Part shown: piece by piece, positions 6,369 to 8,938 of the stretch
Layout: every line of letters starts with the position of its first letter
How positions within the stretch are numbered: the stretch's first letter is position 1
DNA from: Thermoleophilia bacterium
Lineage (GTDB): Bacteria; Actinomycetota; Thermoleophilia; Gaiellales; Gaiellaceae
DNA: 8,938 nt
Direction: 5' to 3'
Assembly: GCA_029858755.1 (NCBI GenBank)
Contig: JAOUEK010000050.1
Span: forward strand, 1 to 8,938
The notes under the pieces: model-generated
What the model was told of the DNA's origin: nothing
Seen by the model: the letters and a program-made list of their open reading frames with translations, nothing else
Database searches by the model: none
Program-made: the position numbers and the translations under genes

Positions 6369-6463
6369 TGCAGGCGTCGGCTTGGCGGCCGCAGGGCCAT
6401 GGGGCTCGTGAGTCGGGTCGCGTCGCGGCCGGGGGATCCGTGGAGGCGTCCGCTTCTCGGCCG
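6369..6463. repeat. Imperfect 23-bp direct repeat, 72 bp apart
   Basis: The units at 6369-6391 and 6441-6463 share 19 of 23 bases, with the common frame TG-AGGCGTC-GCTT--CGGCCG (dashes mark differing bases). A related start, CTGCAGGCG, occurs at 6322-6330 and again at 6368-6376. The units look like diverged copies in one orientation. Confidence 0.5.
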
Positions 6464-6469
6464 AGAGGC
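6452..6469. repeat. 18-bp near-perfect palindrome
   Basis: GCTTCTCGG and CCGAGAGGC are self-complementary except for one T-G pair. The site overlaps the right copy of the 23-bp direct repeat. Confidence 0.4.
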
Positions 6470-6474
6470 TGTTG

Positions 6475-6498
6475 CGCGGCGGGCTTCAGCCCGGCGCG
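6475..6498. repeat. Hairpin with a CTTCAG centre
   Basis: CGCGGCGGGCT (6475-6485) and AGCCCGGCGCG (6488-6498) pair with one mismatch around a TC loop. Its CTTCAG centre also occurs in the hairpin at 906-929, which may mean a shared palindrome family. It lies 25 bases before the ECF -35 box. Confidence 0.5.
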
Positions 6499-6523
6499 TG
6501 GTCGCACCGCGGCCACAAGGCCG

Positions 6524-6549
6524 GGAACCTTTCGGGACGCGGATACGTC
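6524..6549 (+). promoter_or_regulatory. ECF-sigma-type promoter of the sigma operon
   Basis: GGAACC (6524-6529) and CGTC (6546-6549) are separated by 16 bases. This matches the usual ECF promoter pattern of a GGAAC -35 box and a CGTC -10 box. The transcription start would fall near 6556, giving a leader of about 26 bases with the AAGGAG site in it. Since ECF factors commonly activate their own operons, the sigma factor encoded at 6674-7207 is the likely user. Confidence 0.7.
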
Positions 6550-6570
6550 GTACCGGCACGTCAACCTCGC

Positions 6571-6576
6571 AAGGAG
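6571..6576 (+). promoter_or_regulatory. Strong ribosome binding site for the 31-residue peptide
   Basis: AAGGAG lies five bases before ATG 6582. It is one of the best Shine-Dalgarno matches in the window and decides the start of the small peptide. The sigma factor ATG at 6674 has no such site of its own. Confidence 0.75.
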
Positions 6577-6581
6577 CCCCG

Positions 6582-6677
6582 ATGCCACGCTTCGCTGTCG
6601 CCGTCGTCGCTGCGTACGCTTTCGCGCTCTGCGCGCTCGCCTTCGTTCCCGTGCCGGTCACCGCGCCGCCTGAATGA
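6582..6677 (+). CDS. 31-residue hydrophobic peptide, first gene of the ECF operon
   Basis: The product is a single hydrophobic helix. MPRF is followed by about 18 mostly apolar residues (AVAVVAAYAFALCALAFV, 5-22) and a proline-rich end (PVPVTAPPE). It could be a one-pass membrane peptide or a free signal-peptide-like peptide. Evidence that it is real: AAGGAG five bases upstream, the ECF promoter just before that, and an ATGA overlap with the sigma factor start at 6674. The sigma ATG has no Shine-Dalgarno sequence of its own, so peptide translation probably feeds sigma translation. No family is recognised. Possible roles are a coupling leader, a membrane regulator of the propeller protein, or simply a translated leader. 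Confidence 0.6.
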   Translation: MPRFAVAVVAAYAFALCALAFVPVPVTAPPE

Positions 6678-7207
6678 CGCTCGCGGCCCCGCCCGCGGGT
6701 GAGACGACCCCACCCGAGCTCACGCTCGACGACCTCGTCGAGCGCCACGGCGACGCGGTGCTCAGGCTCGCCTGCGCGATGCTGCGCGACCGCGCGCTCG
6801 CGGAGGACGTCTTCCAGGACGTCTTCGTGCGCGCCTTCCGCTCAGCGGAGACGATCCGCGACCCCGCCGCCGTCCGGTCGTGGCTCCTGACCGTGACCGC
6901 GAACCGCTGCCGCGACGAGCTGCGGTCCTGGTCGAGACGGCACGTGTCCTACGTCGCGGACGTGCCGGAGCCCGACGTTCGCCAGGATCTCGGCGCCGAC
7001 AGCCCGGATCCCGGACTGGCGCTCGCCGTGCTCGACCTGCCGCCACGGTTCCGCGAGGTGATCCTGCTCCACTACTACTTCGAGCTCCCGGTCGCCGACG
7101 TCGCGAGGGTGGTCGGTGTCTCGCCCGTGACCGTTCGCACGCGCCTCCACCGGGGGCGCGCCGCCCTGCGGGGAGCGCTCGCGAAGGAGGGCTCGACCGA
7201 TGTCTGA
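6674..7207 (+). CDS. ECF-family (sigma-70 group 4) RNA polymerase sigma factor
   Basis: ECF sigma factors direct RNA polymerase to a stress or envelope regulon and are normally held by an anti-sigma factor. The 177-residue product has region 2 at about 20-86, with LVERHGDAVLRLACAMLRDR and the polymerase-binding AEDVFQDVFVRAFR, and region 4 at about 113-166. Region 4 includes LPPRFREVILLHYYFELPV and the helix-turn-helix VARVVGVSPVTVRTRLHRGR. Length and two-domain layout are normal for the family; there is no extra C-terminal domain. The ATG at 6674 overlaps the peptide stop as ATGA. Its last codons carry AAGGAGG (7184-7190), the ribosome binding site for the next gene, which it overlaps by eight bases. 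The upstream GGAACC/CGTC promoter suggests positive autoregulation. Confidence 0.95.
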   Translation: MTLAAPPAGETTPPELTLDDLVERHGDAVLRLACAMLRDRALAEDVFQDVFVRAFRSAETIRDPAAVRSWLLTVTANRCRDELRSWSRRHVSYVADVPEPDVRQDLGADSPDPGLALAVLDLPPRFREVILLHYYFELPVADVARVVGVSPVTVRTRLHRGRAALRGALAKEGSTDV

Positions 7208-8612
7208 CCTCGAGGCACGTCTTGCCGACCTCCGGCGCGAGGCAGATGCGACGATCTTCGTCGACGTAGCCGTCACGCCCGAGCTGCGGGAGCGCGTTGT
7301 CCGTGCAGCGCTCGCCTCCGCCGACGCGGCCGAGCGCGTGCAGCCCGTCCGTCGCCGAGCAGGCACCCGCGTGGTGCGCCGGCGCGGCGCGGGCGTCGTG
7401 GCGGCCACGGCAGGGGTCGTCCTGGTCGCCGTGCTCGCGGTCGTGCAGGTGTGGCCCGGAGGCACCCGAGCCGCCTCCGCCGCGCTGACGGTGAAGCCCG
7501 CAGACGCGCGCTACCTCGTCGCGATTGCCGATCCGCACTCGCTCGCGGGATCCACCGACGTTGTCGTCCTCGCCGACGGCGTCTCGGATCGGATTCCTGT
7601 CGAGATCGACTCCGCGAGCGCCCTCACGTACCGGTGGTCGCCGGACGGCCGCCGGCTGGTGTTCGGCAATCGCGGCGACCTGTTCGTGTTCGACAGCACG
7701 ACCGGTCGCACGACCAACGTCACGCGGACGCCGAGAAGGTGGGAGCTCCTTCCCTCGTGGTCGCCGGACGGGACCATGATCGCGTTCACGAGCCGGCCGC
7801 TCGACCGGGGGGAGGGCCCGCCCCCCGAAGCGCCCGCGAGCCTCGACTGGGTGATGGTCGGGGCCTTCGGGGGCAACCCGACCGTGACCCGGATCGACGG
7901 CAGGGGCTACCGCGTCGTCAGCGACGAGACGACCACGAGCGCGCCAACGTGGTCACCCGACAGCACGACGCTGGCCTTCGCGAGCGACGGCGTCGTCGAG
8001 GGCGACGTGCCGGCGACCGCGTCGAACCGCCGCGACGGCACGATCTCGCTGGCGAACGTCGCCACCGGAGCCGTCAGGGTGGTCGCGACGCGGCTCGGAC
8101 GCGGCGCACGCTACGTCGGGGCGCCGACATGGTCGCCCACCGGGAGCGAGCTCGCCGTCTTCTTCTCCGACAGCGACCGCTTCCCGTCACGCGACGAGGT
8201 GCTGCAGGGGCACGCGCCCGCGGTGCGCCAGGGCTGGGCGCTGCTCGACCTCGACACCGGCGACATCTCGGTGATCCACTCCTACGAGGCGCCGTTCGTT
8301 CCGCGGGGACCGGCGCGGTGGAGCGACGACGGCACGCTGCTCGCCCTCCTGCTGCGCCAGGAGACGGCGATCGCCGAGCCGTCCGAGCTCCTCGTCGTCC
8401 GCCGCGGCGGCGGCCCGCCCGTACTGCGGCTGCCGGGCGTCTTCTCCCACGTCGACTGGGAGCCGGGGGCCCACCGGCTCGCCGCGCGGGACGACCTGCG
8501 GCCGCCGTCCGTCGTGCTCCTGGGCGTTGGTGACGAGAGAGCCCGCGTGGAGCAGCTGCGCTTCGACGGCGAGATCGACGGCCTCGCATGGCGGGCTGGC
8601 AACGGCTCGTGA
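7200..8612 (+). CDS. Membrane protein with extracytoplasmic WD40/TolB-like beta-propeller, candidate anti-sigma or sensor
   Basis: The 470-residue product starts with a helical cytoplasmic segment of about 60 residues (MSDLEARLADLRREADATIF, then PELRERVVRAAL). An arginine cluster (51-62) precedes one membrane helix at about 63-85, giving an N-in, C-out topology. The outer part has recurring tryptophan motifs: RWSPDG (W146), SWSPDG (W187), TWSPDS (W251), TWSPTG (W311), RWSDDG (W374) and DWEPGA (W420), with a final LAW (W464). This fits a six- or seven-bladed propeller of the PD40/TolB type. ATG 7200 has AAGGAGG nine bases upstream and overlaps the sigma gene by eight bases. The gene order suggests it is the anti-sigma factor or sensor for the ECF protein, but the N-terminal segment has no HXXXCXXC zinc anti-sigma motif. 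A propeller-only envelope protein is the alternative. Confidence 0.85.
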   Translation: MSDLEARLADLRREADATIFVDVAVTPELRERVVRAALASADAAERVQPVRRRAGTRVVRRRGAGVVAATAGVVLVAVLAVVQVWPGGTRAASAALTVKPADARYLVAIADPHSLAGSTDVVVLADGVSDRIPVEIDSASALTYRWSPDGRRLVFGNRGDLFVFDSTTGRTTNVTRTPRRWELLPSWSPDGTMIAFTSRPLDRGEGPPPEAPASLDWVMVGAFGGNPTVTRIDGRGYRVVSDETTTSAPTWSPDSTTLAFASDGVVEGDVPATASNRRDGTISLANVATGAVRVVATRLGRGARYVGAPTWSPTGSELAVFFSDSDRFPSRDEVLQGHAPAVRQGWALLDLDTGDISVIHSYEAPFVPRGPARWSDDGTLLALLLRQETAIAEPSELLVVRRGGGPPVLRLPGVFSHVDWEPGAHRLAARDDLRPPSVVLLGVGDERARVEQLRFDGEIDGLAWRAGNGS

Positions 8613-8938
8613 CCTCCTCGCGCGTCATACCGCTCCTCGTCGCGCTCGCGTGCGCCGTGCTCTCCGGCTGCGGCGCCTCGACGCAACCTGCGACGGAGCC
8701 TGCCCCGCCGGCCGAGCCGGCGGCCGGGCCGACCGTGCCGGACGTGATCCGGCTCGCGTCGGGGCGCTTCCGCAGCGGGGACGACTGGCTGCTCACCTGG
8801 GAGACGACTCCCGGCGGGCGCGGCTCGCTCTGCGTGCGGTTCGTAGACCCCGCGGGCGAGGTGCACGACTGCACGCGGTCGTCGAGCACCTGGTTCATCG
8901 GCGTGCTCCGGCGGGGCAACCGTCAGATCGTCTACGCG
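8609..8938 (+). CDS. Lipoprotein of unknown function, 3' end outside window
   Basis: The visible 110 residues begin with a lipoprotein signal: a basic start, a hydrophobic stretch (VIPLLVALACAVLSGC) and the lipobox LSGC, with the lipid-attached cysteine at 21. A proline/alanine-rich linker (22-44) follows. Then comes a folded, beta-rich-looking domain with DDWLLTWETTPGG, SLCVRFVDPAGEV and HDCTRSS. C75 and C88 could form a disulfide. The GTG at 8609 overlaps the propeller gene stop as GTGA. An in-frame ATG at 8588 would add seven residues (MAGWQRL) to the signal region and cannot be excluded. It is the fourth gene of the operon, and being anchored outside the cytoplasm it could meet the propeller. 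The frame is open to the end of the window. Confidence 0.75.
   Translation, partial: MTSSRVIPLLVALACAVLSGCGASTQPATEPAPPAEPAAGPTVPDVIRLASGRFRSGDDWLLTWETTPGGRGSLCVRFVDPAGEVHDCTRSSSTWFIGVLRRGNRQIVYA

Larger units (their letters stand above)
6103..6581. other. 479-bp palindrome-rich gap between rel and the ECF operon
   Basis: No convincing protein gene is present. The gap holds at least eight inverted repeats, listed separately, plus an ECF-type promoter at its right end. A direct repeat CCACCGTCG occurs at 6107-6115 and 6138-6146. One frame is open from ATG 6267 through to 6677 and has GGGAGG seven bases upstream. It encodes an extremely arginine-rich sequence until it joins the 31-residue peptide, which argues against it being translated as one protein. 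The gap may contain a leader RNA, a REP-like cluster, or both. Confidence 0.6.

Noticed and set aside
6144..6498. CRISPR array or integron attachment sites
   Set aside because: The repeats differ from each other, the spacing is irregular, and no cas or integrase gene is present.
6267..6581. Upstream extension of the 31-residue peptide to an ATG at 6267 with GGGAGG before it
   Set aside because: The extra residues are almost all arginine, proline, glycine and alanine, run through several hairpins and show no protein-like pattern. The ECF promoter and AAGGAG inside the frame point to the start at 6582.
7200..8612. Reading the propeller protein as a true TolB of the Tol-Pal system
   Set aside because: It has a central membrane helix after a cytoplasmic segment instead of a cleaved signal peptide, and no Tol-Pal genes adjoin it. 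Only the repeat type is similar.
8074..8919. Minus-strand 281-codon frame at the right end
   Set aside because: It is opposite the propeller and lipoprotein genes, and its translation is serine-, arginine- and proline-rich without domains.

Overview
The window is high-GC DNA with dense, mostly plus-strand genes. Protein content and promoter style suggest a deep-branching actinobacterium, possibly of the Thermoleophilia (Gaiellales or Solirubrobacterales). That placement is an inference from GC content, the RuvB/RecJ/Rel neighbourhood, and several TANNNT boxes six or seven bases before start codons, which suggest leaderless mRNAs. No rRNA, tRNA, CRISPR array, insertion sequence or transposase gene was seen.

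Positions 1-3717 hold DNA-repair genes and small unknowns. The 3' part of ruvB (Holliday junction motor) is followed by a small unknown protein with a possible beta-barrel. A convergent junction with strong hairpins comes next, then an unknown minus-strand gene. That gene is divergent from a small two-helix membrane protein, and the two starts share one compact region. recJ (single-strand 5'-3' exonuclease) closes this part.

Positions 3718-6102 hold a 177-bp gap and then a full-length bifunctional Rel enzyme for (p)ppGpp synthesis and hydrolysis. The gap has a recJ hairpin, a weak minus-strand small ORF and the rel promoter.

Positions 6103-6581 are a 479-bp gap with no convincing gene but a striking density of palindromes and hairpins. 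It ends in a near-textbook ECF-type promoter (GGAACC, 16 bases, CGTC).

Positions 6582-8938 are one tightly overlapping operon behind that promoter: a 31-residue hydrophobic peptide with a strong ribosome binding site, an ECF sigma factor, a single-pass membrane protein with an extracytoplasmic WD40/TolB-like beta-propeller, and a lipoprotein cut by the window end. The likely reading is a self-activating envelope-signalling module in which the propeller protein is the candidate anti-sigma or sensor. It shows no zinc anti-sigma motif. This operon is the best candidate here for an undescribed system.
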